Positions 32,200-40,881 are shown, counted from the first letter of the stretch. The stretch: 64,000 nt of DNA from Aquabacterium fontiphilum (GCF_009909205.1 NZ_JAAAPN010000015.1:35230-99229); one strand, 5' to 3'. The notes: generated by a model from the letters alone, not told the origin. Made by a program: numbers and translations.

Positions 32200-35100
32200 A
32201 TGAGCACGCAGTGGAAGGACCTGGGCGCCCGCACCGCCGGGTGGCCCAGGCTTCAACGACAAGGACGCCTCAGGCTGCCATGGCCTCGGGCGTCCTTGCG
32301 TGCATATCTGGTGGCCGTGATTCTGGTGGCCACCGTTCCGATGAGCTTGCTCGCGGCCTTCCTGATCGGACAGAGCATTGTGTCGGCCCGGGAGCAGCTG
32401 GATGCCGGTTTGCACCGGGCCGCCGCATCGTTCGCCCTGACTGTGGAGCGGGAGATTGCTTCCTCGGTCGATGCCCTGCATATCCTGTCCTACTCGGATG
32501 CCTTGCAGCGCCATGACATCGCCGGCTTCTTCAGTTCGTTGGCAGCCATGCCCCAGTTGCGCACCACCTGGAGCAGCACCTATCTCATCGATGTCGACGG
32601 CAGGGTGCTGTTCAATACGCAGCAGCGGGCTGGCGCCGAACTGGGTCAGTTGGACGCCGCAGAGGTGCTGTCCCGACTCAAGCGAGACGGGCGGCCCGTC
32701 TGGAGCGACCTGATCCGCGATCCCAGCGGTCAGTGGAGCACCACGGTCCTGGTGCCAGTGTTCGTGGATGGACAGCTGGCTTACGCGCTGGGCGCATGGA
32801 TCCCGCCGTCCAGCTGGCAGGTGTTGATCAAGAGTGCGCCAGCCCAAGCGCCAGAAGGTTTCTTGACGCTCCATGACGCGCAGATGCGGTTCATCGCGCG
32901 CAGCCGCAATGCCGAGAATGTCGTGAGCCAGCCTTTGCCCGAGGTGTCCCAGGAGGCCATGCGCGAGAACCGTGACAGCGGCGTGGCCCGCATCCGGGCC
33001 GTGGAAGGGCACAGTGTCTATGGCGCCTGGAAGCGCCTGGAGCCCACAGGGTGGGGCGTGGTGGTGGGCGAGCCGGCGCGCCCCATCGATCAGGCTCATC
33101 TGCGCTACCTGGCGTCAGCCTTGGGCGCGGGCCTGTTGTCCTTGCTGGCCGGTGTAGGCCTGTCGATGCTGGTGGCCAAGCGGGTCACCACACCCTTGCG
33201 GACCCTGGCTCGGCAAGGGCCTCTGCCGCGAGGCGACATCAGTCAGGTGCGCGAGATTGCGCTGTTGCATGACGCATTGAGGGACGCCGAGTACCAGCGC
33301 GAGCGTGCCCGCGAGACCTTGCAGGCCAAGGCAGACGAATTCGAGACGCTGTTCCACAGCAGCCCGATTGGGCTGGCCATCACCCAGGACCCCCAATGCC
33401 AGCACGTGCTGCGCAATCCGGCCCTGACCCGCATGCTCGACGAGCCGGAAACCGACGGCTCGCGCACCAGTTGGCCGCTGTTGCCTGTGCTCAGCAAGGA
33501 CAGGCCGCTTTTGCCGCAGGAGCAGCCCTTGCAGCGGGCGGCCCTCACCGGGACCCGTCAGGAGCATGTCGAGCTGGAGATCCGCCACGCCGATGGACGC
33601 AGTGTGCGTTTGATCGCCCACGCTGTTCCGCTGCTGGACAGCCGTGGCCAACCTCGCGGCGCCATCGGAACCTATACGGACATCACGGAACGCAAGCAGG
33701 CTGAAGAATCGCTGGTGCTGGCCGAGCGGCGCTTGCGCGAAAGCCAGCACCTCGTCGAACTGGCGCAGGCCGCCGGCCACGTGGGCTTCTTCGATTTGGA
33801 TCTGCAAAGCCAGCAGGTCACGCTCACATCCGGCATGGCAAGGCTGTTTGATCGACCCATTACTGACACCCGGCTGTCATGGAGCACGCTGCTGGCGCAG
33901 CTTGACGGTGCGGACCAGGCGGTCGTGCAGGCCATGCTGCGCGATGCGACTGATCAAAGGTTGAGTCAGACCAGTTTCGAGTTCCGGGTGCACATGCCCA
34001 CGGGACAGGAGCGGTGGTTGTCCACGCGGGCCACGCTGTCTTACTCGGATGACCAGGCATTGCACATGCATGGGGTCGTGGTGGACATCACCCAGCAAAA
34101 GCAGGTCGACCGTGAACGGGCACAGCTCATCCAGCGAGAGCAGCAGGCTCGCCGCGATGCCGAGAACGCCAACCGTGCCAAGGATGAGTTCCTGGCGATG
34201 CTGGGCCATGAGTTACGCAACCCTTTGGGGGCCATTTCGGCAGCATCGGAGGTGCTCAACCGCATCGATCAAGGCAACGATGTGGCGCAACGCGCGCGTC
34301 AGATCATCAGCCGCCAGACACGTCATCTGGCACGTCTGATGGATGATCTGCTGGATGTGGCACGCGTCATTTCGGGCAAGGTGCTGTTGATGCGCCAGCC
34401 GGTCCAGATCGGCCAGCTCGTACAACGGGTGTTGCACCAACTGGAGATGGCGGGTCGCCTGCAGGCCCATCGCGTCACGACCAACATTGACGCGGTGTGG
34501 GTGCATGCCGATGCCACGCGCCTGGAACAGATTGCCAGCAACCTGCTGAGCAATGCGCTGAAGTACACGCCTGATGGTGGAGCCATCGAGGTGTCGGTCA
34601 AGTCGGATCTGGGCCAGGCTGTGTTGACCGTACGGGACACCGGGGTGGGCATGAGTGCGGAGCTGCGTGACCGCGTGTTCGACTTGTTCGTTCAAGGTGA
34701 ACGGACGTTGGACCGCCAACAAGGCGGCCTGGGCATCGGCCTGACCCTGGTGCGACGGCTGGTCGAACTGCAGGGCGGACAAGTGCAGGCGGACAGTGCC
34801 GGTCCGGGAGAGGGCTCCACATTCACGGTGATGCTGCCAGCGATGTCGGCGCCCGATGCGCAGGAAGAGCCAGTGGCGCCCCCCAGACAGGCCCTGCGCC
34901 GCGTGGCGATTGTGGAAGACAACGACGATGCGCGGGACTCGCTGTGTGCCATGCTGGAGCTCCTGGGGCCACATGAAACCCTGTCCGCCGGCGACGGCGA
35001 GCAGGGCCTGAAGCTCATACTCCAAGCGCGGCCAGATGTGGCACTGATCGACATCGGTCTGCCCGGGCTGACAGGCTACGAGGTGGCGGAGCGGCTGCGC

Positions 35101-35271
35101 GCAGCGGGCTACCGGGGCACGCTGGTGGCGCTGTCCGGATACGGGCAGCCGCACGACGTGGAGCGTGCCCATGCCGCAGGGTTCGACCACCACTTTGTCA
35201 AGCCCCTGGACCCTGGGCGCTTGGAGGCCCTGCTCAACGCCAGCGCGTCAGGAACACCCCTTGCCGAATGA
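32200..35271 (+). CDS. Membrane hybrid histidine kinase (paralogue of the one at 18950)
   Basis: A 1023-residue kinase with the same order as its paralogue: spans near 33-58 and 300-326 around a periplasmic sensor, two PAS-like regions (~370-500, ~515-635), HisKA His670 in MLGHELRNP, a HATPase (DTGVGMS, GGLGIGLTL) and receiver Asp951 in LIDIGLP. The cytoplasmic parts of the two are very alike (for example RRLRESQ, EFLAMLGHELRNPLGAIS, MDDLLDVARVI) while the periplasmic parts differ, so they likely sense different cues and share a relay. Its start is coupled to the DUF4142 gene. Confidence 0.9.
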   Translation: MSTQWKDLGARTAGWPRLQRQGRLRLPWPRASLRAYLVAVILVATVPMSLLAAFLIGQSIVSAREQLDAGLHRAAASFALTVEREIASSVDALHILSYSDALQRHDIAGFFSSLAAMPQLRTTWSSTYLIDVDGRVLFNTQQRAGAELGQLDAAEVLSRLKRDGRPVWSDLIRDPSGQWSTTVLVPVFVDGQLAYALGAWIPPSSWQVLIKSAPAQAPEGFLTLHDAQMRFIARSRNAENVVSQPLPEVSQEAMRENRDSGVARIRAVEGHSVYGAWKRLEPTGWGVVVGEPARPIDQAHLRYLASALGAGLLSLLAGVGLSMLVAKRVTTPLRTLARQGPLPRGDISQVREIALLHDALRDAEYQRERARETLQAKADEFETLFHSSPIGLAITQDPQCQHVLRNPALTRMLDEPETDGSRTSWPLLPVLSKDRPLLPQEQPLQRAALTGTRQEHVELEIRHADGRSVRLIAHAVPLLDSRGQPRGAIGTYTDITERKQAEESLVLAERRLRESQHLVELAQAAGHVGFFDLDLQSQQVTLTSGMARLFDRPITDTRLSWSTLLAQLDGADQAVVQAMLRDATDQRLSQTSFEFRVHMPTGQERWLSTRATLSYSDDQALHMHGVVVDITQQKQVDRERAQLIQREQQARRDAENANRAKDEFLAMLGHELRNPLGAISAASEVLNRIDQGNDVAQRARQIISRQTRHLARLMDDLLDVARVISGKVLLMRQPVQIGQLVQRVLHQLEMAGRLQAHRVTTNIDAVWVHADATRLEQIASNLLSNALKYTPDGGAIEVSVKSDLGQAVLTVRDTGVGMSAELRDRVFDLFVQGERTLDRQQGGLGIGLTLVRRLVELQGGQVQADSAGPGEGSTFTVMLPAMSAPDAQEEPVAPPRQALRRVAIVEDNDDARDSLCAMLELLGPHETLSAGDGEQGLKLILQARPDVALIDIGLPGLTGYEVAERLRAAGYRGTLVALSGYGQPHDVERAHAAGFDHHFVKPLDPGRLEALLNASASGTPLAE
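35250..35264 (+). promoter_or_regulatory. Possible sigma54 promoter for the Gln-rich gene
   Basis: AGGAAC-ACCCC-TTGC lies in the last codons of the kinase gene; predicted start near 35276 and a 41-base leader. The -24 box is imperfect. Confidence 0.42.
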
Positions 35272-35316
35272 AGAGGTGCACATGCACATGGACCTTTTCA
35301 TCCACAGGAGCAGATC

Positions 35317-35691
35317 ATGAACCAGCAAGGCAAGAATCAGAGCAGCAATGCGCCGGGGCATTTCAGCGAACAGCAGAACCAGCAGCAGGGTCGCAGCGGC
35401 CAGATGGAGCAGGACACCGGTCGCTCCTCGTCAACGGGTCAGCAGCAAGGCGGCTCGAGCGGCCAACGACAGCAAGACCAGCAGAACCAGTCGTCTACCT
35501 CTCAGCAGCCCCAACAGCAAGGCGGCAATGTGGGACAGCAGGGTGGCGGTGAACGCTCGAAGCAGCAGTCGCAAAGCAGCGATTGGCAGGATCAGCCATC
35601 TGATCAGCAACAAGGCGGCGAACGCCAGTCCAGCATCGAGAAGCAGCAAGGCAGCACGGGCGACATTCCCGGCCAGCACCGTGGCATGTGA
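35317..35691 (+). CDS. Gln/Ser/Gly-rich low-complexity protein
   Basis: A 124-residue protein almost without hydrophobic residues: about a third Gln with many Ser, Gly, Asn and Arg, arranged in loose repeats such as QQQGG and SSGQ. No signal or domain. AGGAG lies eight bases before the ATG, and reading frame choice is clear because only this frame gives a continuous hydrophilic composition. It recalls hydrophilin-like or prion-like disordered proteins made in stress. Function unknown. Confidence 0.7.
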   Translation: MNQQGKNQSSNAPGHFSEQQNQQQGRSGQMEQDTGRSSSTGQQQGGSSGQRQQDQQNQSSTSQQPQQQGGNVGQQGGGERSKQQSQSSDWQDQPSDQQQGGERQSSIEKQQGSTGDIPGQHRGM

Positions 35692-35738
35692 TGCATGATG
35701 CCGCCGGTCGTCCGGTGGCGATGGCTGCAGACAGCACC

Positions 35739-35765
35739 ACACAGGGCGCCCCAGGCGCCCTGTGT
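35739..35765. terminator. Strong bidirectional hairpin
   Basis: ACACAGGGCGCC and GGCGCCCTGTGT pair perfectly over 12 bases around CCA, between the convergent genes ending at 35691 and 35795. The tail has few T residues. Confidence 0.75.
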
Positions 35766-35794
35766 CTTGCCAGACTCCTGTTTACAGGCTCACG

Positions 35795-36187
35795 TCAACG
35801 CTGCTGCAGCCACTTGCCTACCAAGGCAATGGCCACAGGGTGGGCTGCCCAGGTGCGCCATCTGGGAGGCAGCATGGGCAGGACGCCATACTGCATGACC
35901 AGCGGCAGGGCGCCCAGAGCCAGGGCACGCCAGTGCTCACGCAACGGCGCCACCGCCGATGCCGTCACTGCGGCGGCCTGCGCACGAAGCGGCCGGGCCC
36001 CCTCGCCGCGTTGCCACCACCACCAAGCCAGGACGCCGGCGCCCACTGCCACCGCACCCCATGGCCACACGGCTTCCTTGCAGCGCTGACGCGTGGCCAG
36101 CCAGCCTTGCTCCACACGGTAGTTGGCCGCATGCAGATCCTCCACGACCAAGGCGATGTCACGTTGCAAACGCTGAATCTCAGCCAT
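35795..36187 (-). CDS. Hypothetical membrane protein, last gene of the GlsB operon
   Basis: A 130-residue protein. It has a helical N-terminus (EIQRLQRDIALVVEDLHAAN), then membrane segments at ~43-60 (VAVGAGVLAWWWW) and ~90-105. I do not recognise a family. GGGAGAGAG precedes the ATG and it overlaps the holin-like gene by eight bases. Position in the operon suggests an envelope-stress role together with its neighbours. Confidence 0.7.
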   Translation of the reverse strand: MAEIQRLQRDIALVVEDLHAANYRVEQGWLATRQRCKEAVWPWGAVAVGAGVLAWWWWQRGEGARPLRAQAAAVTASAVAPLREHWRALALGALPLVMQYGVLPMLPPRWRTWAAHPVAIALVGKWLQQR

Positions 36188-36599
36188 GAGGCTCTCTCCC
36201 GAGCAAATGTGCCCGCACAGCAGGCAAGGTGAGCAAGGTCGCCAGATAAGACACACGGTGCCACAACAGGCGCGCCACCAGCAGGTTCAAGGCAATGACC
36301 AGAACGGCGGCCCAGATCGCGTGCAGGTTCATGGCCAGCACCGCCAGGCACAGGGCGGCCATCAAGCCGAGCCAGGCTGTGAAGACCAGCAGTCCACACA
36401 ACAACGCCAACATCACAATCTGCGCTAACGACAGGCCGGCACGCTGCACATCCAGGGCCAGCAGACGTACGCGCGCTTGAAGGCTGTGCAGCAAGGCCGC
36501 CAACCAGCCGGAAGGGCCCGCATCCGACGTGGCAGCGGCCCCCGATGCAGGATCGGGGGCCGCTTGCGCATGGTCGGCGGGAGGTACCCCGCCGCTCAT
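36180..36599 (-). CDS. Holin-X/YqjE-like small membrane protein
   Basis: A 139-residue protein. The first ~30 residues are Ala/Pro/Asp-rich and disordered. An amphipathic helix (ALLHSLQARVRLLALDVQRA) follows, then two long membrane spans (~57-85, ~88-112). This is the organisation of phage-holin-family (PF07332, YqjE-like) proteins that accompany DUF883 proteins. The start overlaps the DUF883 stop as ATGA. It is unlikely to be a phage lysis gene, since no phage genes are near. Confidence 0.78.
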   Translation of the reverse strand: MSGGVPPADHAQAAPDPASGAAATSDAGPSGWLAALLHSLQARVRLLALDVQRAGLSLAQIVMLALLCGLLVFTAWLGLMAALCLAVLAMNLHAIWAAVLVIALNLLVARLLWHRVSYLATLLTLPAVRAHLLGREPHG

Positions 36600-36946
36600 C
36601 GGCGTGTCATCCGGCCGATCAGCAGGCCGGCCACGACGCCCACGGCCACGGCCGTCAGCGGGCGCGCCCGAATGCGTTCACGGCCATCTTCGACGCACCG
36701 GTCTTCCCATTCGACGTATGCACGACGGCCATCATGCAGACGCGTGGAAGCCTGATTCGCCATGCCGCGAACGCGGCGGATGGTCGCTTCAGCCCGCCCG
36801 GCGAACCGGTCGATCGCAGCATGAGCCGCCTGCGTGGCACGCTCGATCATGCTGATCTGCTCGTGCAGCGAAGCTTCGCTCTGCGACGTGTCTGTGGCAG
36901 GCAGAGCGCCCTGCCCCAGCGGCTGGGAAGTATTGGTGCTGTCCAT
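36596..36946 (-). CDS. DUF883 (YqjD/ElaB) family protein
   Basis: A 116-residue protein. It is helical (ASLHEQISMIERATQAAHAA) and ends in a single C-terminal membrane segment with a glycine zipper (TAVAVGVVAGLLIGRMTRR). YqjD-type proteins anchor ribosomes or other partners to the inner membrane in stationary phase. AAGGAG lies seven bases before the ATG at 36946. It pairs with the YqjE-like gene, as in E. coli yqjDE. Confidence 0.83.
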   Translation of the reverse strand: MDSTNTSQPLGQGALPATDTSQSEASLHEQISMIERATQAAHAAIDRFAGRAEATIRRVRGMANQASTRLHDGRRAYVEWEDRCVEDGRERIRARPLTAVAVGVVAGLLIGRMTRR

Positions 36947-36963
36947 GGGTATGCTCCTTGTGA

Positions 36964-37236
36964 TCAACTGACGGTGCGTCCTCGTACCAGGCGTACGATG
37001 GCCAGCAACAGAATCGCGCCCAGCAGAGAGATCAGCATGGCGCCGAGGCTGAAGACGTTGTCATTGATGCTGGGCACGCCGATCAAGGGCGAGATCAGGA
37101 ATCCCGCGAGGGCCGCTCCCACAATGCCCACCACGATGTTCAGGAAGATGCCTTGTTGCGCATCCGTCTTCATGATCAAGCTGGCAATCCAGCCAATCAC
37201 CCCTCCAACCACCAACCAGGTAATGAGATTGATCAT
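36964..37236 (-). CDS. GlsB/YeaQ/YmgE stress-response membrane protein
   Basis: A 90-residue protein with three hydrophobic segments and the family pattern GGVIGWIASLIMKTDAQQG, then NIVVGIVGAALAGFL. Members are called transglycosylase-associated but their role is unknown; several are induced by stress. An AGGAAAG site precedes the ATG. It is the first gene of a four-gene operon and has a good sigma54-like site 69 bases upstream. Confidence 0.92.
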   Translation of the reverse strand: MINLITWLVVGGVIGWIASLIMKTDAQQGIFLNIVVGIVGAALAGFLISPLIGVPSINDNVFSLGAMLISLLGAILLLAIVRLVRGRTVS

Positions 37237-37304
37237 TTCGCTTTCCTTTCCTTGATTGCGTTCGAATGGCATCAGCCAGAGCGCTGGAGCCTGCACCGCA
37301 GGCA

Positions 37305-37319
37305 GCAAACCGCATGCCC
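37305..37319 (-). promoter_or_regulatory. Sigma54-type promoter of the GlsB operon
   Basis: Minus-strand GGGCAT-GCGGT-TTGC; predicted start near 37293 and a 57-base leader. Confidence 0.7.
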
Positions 37320-37349
37320 TCCGCAGCAGATTGGGCGTTTGGCCTCCTG

Positions 37350-39560
37350 TTACAGCGCGTCGACGGCCTTGCGTACAAGATCAACGCGCACATCGTGTGT
37401 GTCAGACACCGCCTCGGATGCATGGCGATGTACAAAGTACTGCGCCAGGGCATCGTCCAGTGACGGCAGCAGGCATCCTCGTTCGCTGCCCAATGCGCTG
37501 TAGGCCGGACGACGGGCGGGCCAGGCCAGGGCGCCGCTGCGCACTGGTTGCACGGCCATGGGATCCCGCCCAGCCATGCGAGCAGCGCGACAGGCCAGCT
37601 CATACCAACTGACCTGCCCTTGATTGCACAAATGCCAGATGCCCTCAGCGTCGTCGATCAGCAGGTCCAGTGTGTGTTGCACAAGATCAGGCACGTAGGT
37701 CGGCGAAACAATCTGGTCGTCGGGCGCCTGCCATGAATCCCCCCGTTTCAGGCGCTGCAGGCCTGTCGTGATGAAGTTGTGCTCATCCCATGGGCCGAAG
37801 AAGGCTGCCGTGCGGATGACCAGTGCCTGAGGGCAGACCTGGCGCACTCCGACCTCTGCGGCTGCTTTGGCGCGCCCATATGCGTTCAATGGTGCCGGCC
37901 GGTCGCTCTCCGTGTAAGGTCTCGCGGTCTGTCCATTGAAGACCAGATCGCTCGAGAAGCTCACCAGCCGGATCCCGCGCGCTGCGCAGGCCCCGGCCAG
38001 CACGACCGCGCCCGTGACGTTCTCCCGCCACTGACGGGGATCGGTTTCCGCCTGGTCCACGCGCACATAGCCTGCCGCATTGATGACAGCCCAGGGCTGC
38101 CAGCGCAGCAGCGCCTGGGCCACGGCATGCTCGTCGGCAATGTCCAGATCCTGACGCCCCAGCAGACAAAAGGGCAACCCGCGCAACTCACACAGTCTGG
38201 CGAAGGCGCGCCCCAATGTGCCGGTGGCGCCAGTGATCAGGATGGGCGGGCCTGTTGACGCATCACCCATGTGCACGGCGCCATGGGGCACATGATGCAA
38301 CCGGATGGACCGTCGCCACCAGCCCGGGGAGCGTGTGACCACGTGTCGCTGACCTTCGCCCGTGGCCAGATGACGGGCCAGCGAGAACAGCGCTGTGGCC
38401 CTGGGCGGATCACTGCGGACATCCCACAGGCCGGGCTCGTAATGCCCGTCGTGGCGGGTGAGCAGGCTGCTCCAGTCAAACGCACCAAAAGCCGACCAGG
38501 CCGTGACAGCGACGATGGGATGGCCCTCCTCGCGAAGCTGGGCCGCGCTGTCCCACGCTTCCGCCAGCCAGCGCAACTGTTCATCACGGGTGCAGCCAAG
38601 GTGCGCTTCGGTCAAGGCCACGGGGCGGCCATAACGCTGCGAGGCCTCCCGCAGCCGGGCGGCCACCCCACCGTCAAAGTGCCCCAGAACGCGAACCGCT
38701 TCGGTGTCAACATAGGCGTCCCGTCCGTTGCCACCGTGAAGCGCGGTCGGATAGCGCTCCAGCCGATGGTCTAGAAAGCGTTCACTGGTCAGATAGGTGT
38801 TGATGCCGATCACATCCGGCGGGCAGGCTTGTTCGCGCAAGGCATGCAAGGTTTCGACCGAAGCCCCGGCATACTGCAGATACGACCACAGCGGGTGGTG
38901 TGCATCCACGCGTCCCAGGAGCAGATCGAACCCCAGCCAGCGCCGCGCGTTGTCGAAGTCGACCTGATATTGCAAAGGGGGTGTGCCTGTGGTGTGCCCC
39001 AGGTCATCGGTCTGGATCAGCCGCGCGTACGGCTGGATGCGCCGGATGGCGCGCATGGCGGTGATGGTGCCCATCACCTGGTTCAGCAAGGCCTGCACGA
39101 AGGCCTGGTCACTGCGTGCATGTGGATACCAGATGCCGTACAGCGCGCTGAAACGCGCCGTGGTCAGCGGCTCATTGATGGGGGTGTAGTCGGTTACCCA
39201 GGGATAGCGTTGCGCCACGGCACGCGCAAAATGCGCCAGGCGCGACGGAAAGTCCGGGTCAAGCAGATGGGTGCCAGATGGTCCGCTGCCATGGTGCAGC
39301 AAGCCTACGATGGGCGTGAGCCCCAGCTGGCGCATCCGATTCAGCCGAGCGTCTGACCAGTGCCAGTCGTATTGTTGCGGTCCAGCCAGGGTGCGCTCCC
39401 ACAGCAGTGGAAAGCGAATGGCCTTTGCACCGGTGGCAGCGAGGCGGTCGAGGTCTTCCAGGCGGGTGGCAAAGCCGCTGCGTGCCAACTGGTCGTGCCA
39501 AACCTGACCCACCCGATTCACTGTGGCCTCGGGGCCGACCCACAAGGCCAGTGGTGTCAT
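37350..39560 (-). CDS. Fusion: GH1-like glycosidase domain + RmlD-like reductase domain
   Basis: A 736-residue protein. Residues ~1-420 follow family 1 glycoside hydrolases: an IRFPLLWERT strand, acid/base Glu in DYTPINEPLTTARFSALYG and a probable nucleophile Glu in VALTEAHLGC, with WSAFGAFDW. Residues ~445-725 are an SDR-type RmlD domain (ILITGATGTLGRAFARL, FSSDLVFNG, YGRAKAAAE), as in dTDP-rhamnose synthesis. The fusion may handle a nucleotide sugar and its glycoside, but the joint substrate is unknown. Its ATG overlaps the glf stop, so it acts in the same pathway as UDP-galactofuranose formation. Confidence 0.85.
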   Translation of the reverse strand: MTPLALWVGPEATVNRVGQVWHDQLARSGFATRLEDLDRLAATGAKAIRFPLLWERTLAGPQQYDWHWSDARLNRMRQLGLTPIVGLLHHGSGPSGTHLLDPDFPSRLAHFARAVAQRYPWVTDYTPINEPLTTARFSALYGIWYPHARSDQAFVQALLNQVMGTITAMRAIRRIQPYARLIQTDDLGHTTGTPPLQYQVDFDNARRWLGFDLLLGRVDAHHPLWSYLQYAGASVETLHALREQACPPDVIGINTYLTSERFLDHRLERYPTALHGGNGRDAYVDTEAVRVLGHFDGGVAARLREASQRYGRPVALTEAHLGCTRDEQLRWLAEAWDSAAQLREEGHPIVAVTAWSAFGAFDWSSLLTRHDGHYEPGLWDVRSDPPRATALFSLARHLATGEGQRHVVTRSPGWWRRSIRLHHVPHGAVHMGDASTGPPILITGATGTLGRAFARLCELRGLPFCLLGRQDLDIADEHAVAQALLRWQPWAVINAAGYVRVDQAETDPRQWRENVTGAVVLAGACAARGIRLVSFSSDLVFNGQTARPYTESDRPAPLNAYGRAKAAAEVGVRQVCPQALVIRTAAFFGPWDEHNFITTGLQRLKRGDSWQAPDDQIVSPTYVPDLVQHTLDLLIDDAEGIWHLCNQGQVSWYELACRAARMAGRDPMAVQPVRSGALAWPARRPAYSALGSERGCLLPSLDDALAQYFVHRHASEAVSDTHDVRVDLVRKAVDAL

Positions 39561-40807
39561 GCCTGTGCCACCTTGTCTGCAGGCCTTGCGCTGCTCCCCT
39601 CACTGGCTGTTGCGCAGCCCGATTCAGCGTCGTCCTCCCGGGCGACCAGTTGCCGGAAGGTCTTGAGGGCCTGTGCCACCACCTGATCCATGTTGTAGTA
39701 CTGATAAGAGGCCAGCCGGCCTACAAAGGTGACGTGGGCCAGCTGCTCTGCATCATCCCGGTAACGTCGATACAGGGCCGCGTTGTCCGGTCTTGGGATC
39801 GGGTAGTACGGCTCGCCCTCGGCCTGGGGATACTCGTACACCAGCGAAGTCTGCCTGTGCTCCTGTCCTGTCAGGTGCTTGAACTCGGTCACCCGGGTAT
39901 AGGCATGCTCGTTGGGGTAATTGATGGTGCCAACGTCCTGATGTTGCTGCTTCGGCAAGGTCACGTGCTCAAAGCGCAGACTGCGATAGGGCAGGCGCCC
40001 GTGCCGATGGTCAAAGAAATCATCTATCGGGCCGGTATAGACCATGTGGCGCCACGGAACCAGGTGCTGAATCTCCCGGTAGTCCGTGTTGAGCATCACC
40101 TTGATGTTGGGGTGCGCGAGCATGCGTTCGAACATGCGGGTGTAGCCATGCAGCGGCATGGCCTGGAAGGTATCGGTGAAGTAGCGGTCGTCCCGGGTGG
40201 TGCGAGTGGGCACGCGAGCGGTCACACTGGCGTCCAGCTCCGAAGGATCCAGCCCCCATTGCTTGCGGGTGTAACCGCGGAAGAACTTGTTGTAGAGGTC
40301 TCGGCCAATTTGGCTGATGACCGCGTCTTCGGATGTTCGAACCGGCGAGCACGGCTCGGCGTGGCGCTCAAAGAATGCCGGCAACTCCTGGCTGCTGAGC
40401 TGCAATCCATACAGACGATTGACGGTGTCGAGGTTGATGGGCATGGGCAGCAGTTGCCCGTCGACACTGGCGCGCACCCGATGTTCATAGGGGCGCCAGG
40501 CCGTGAACTGGGACAGGTACGCAAAGACGTCGGCCGAGTTGGTGTGGAAGATGTGAGGGCCGTAGGGGTGGACGAGTACGCCCGCATCATCATGGCGATC
40601 ATGGGCGTTGCCACCCAGGGTGGCACGCTTGTCCACGACGAGCACCTTGCGGTTGCGTTGCGACGCCAGACGCTCGGCCATCACGGCACCAGCAAAGCCG
40701 GCCCCGACGACCAGATAGTCAAAGCCAGCGGGGTGAGGATGAGAACGGGGCAAGCCCGCATGGAAATCGGAAGACGGCAAGGCCGACGCAGGGAAAGGGC
40801 CGTTCAC
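39557..40807 (-). CDS. glf: UDP-galactopyranose mutase
   Basis: A 416-residue flavoenzyme that interconverts UDP-galactopyranose and UDP-galactofuranose. FAD-binding YLVVGAGFAGAVMAERLA lies near the N-terminus, then YGPHIFHTNS, FFRGYTRKQWGLDPSEL and YTGPIDDFFDHRHG, all characteristic. I start it at the GTG at 40807, because GGAG lies six bases before it and the sigma54-like promoter predicts a transcript start near 40831. The frame runs back to 40858, through the promoter itself. Implies galactofuranose in the surface glycan. Confidence 0.92.
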   Translation of the reverse strand: MNGPFPASALPSSDFHAGLPRSHPHPAGFDYLVVGAGFAGAVMAERLASQRNRKVLVVDKRATLGGNAHDRHDDAGVLVHPYGPHIFHTNSADVFAYLSQFTAWRPYEHRVRASVDGQLLPMPINLDTVNRLYGLQLSSQELPAFFERHAEPCSPVRTSEDAVISQIGRDLYNKFFRGYTRKQWGLDPSELDASVTARVPTRTTRDDRYFTDTFQAMPLHGYTRMFERMLAHPNIKVMLNTDYREIQHLVPWRHMVYTGPIDDFFDHRHGRLPYRSLRFEHVTLPKQQHQDVGTINYPNEHAYTRVTEFKHLTGQEHRQTSLVYEYPQAEGEPYYPIPRPDNAALYRRYRDDAEQLAHVTFVGRLASYQYYNMDQVVAQALKTFRQLVAREDDAESGCATASEGSSARPADKVAQA

Positions 40808-40842
40808 AGCGGGCTCCAGAGGGCATGAGGTGGCCCCAAATG

Positions 40843-40857
40843 GCAACCGGCGTGCCA
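40843..40857 (-). promoter_or_regulatory. Sigma54-type promoter for glf
   Basis: Minus-strand TGGCAC-GCCGG-TTGC is an almost exact consensus. Predicted start near 40831, leader about 24 bases. Only nine bases separate it from the divergent site at 40867. Confidence 0.75.
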
Positions 40858-40866
40858 TACGACTTT

Positions 40867-40881
40867 GGGCACATCACTTGC
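40867..40881 (+). promoter_or_regulatory. Sigma54-type promoter for the small gene at 40932
   Basis: GGGCAC-ATCAC-TTGC preceded by TT and followed by T is a strong -24/-12 match. Predicted start near 40893, leader about 39 bases. Confidence 0.75.

Noticed and set aside
35317..35691. Gln-rich region as a noncoding repeat or CRISPR-like array
   Set aside because: Repeats are irregular CAG/CAA codon runs in one frame with a ribosome site, not constant repeats with unique spacers.
36180..36599. Holin-like gene as evidence for a prophage
   Set aside because: No other phage genes nearby; it sits in a yqjDE-like stress operon.
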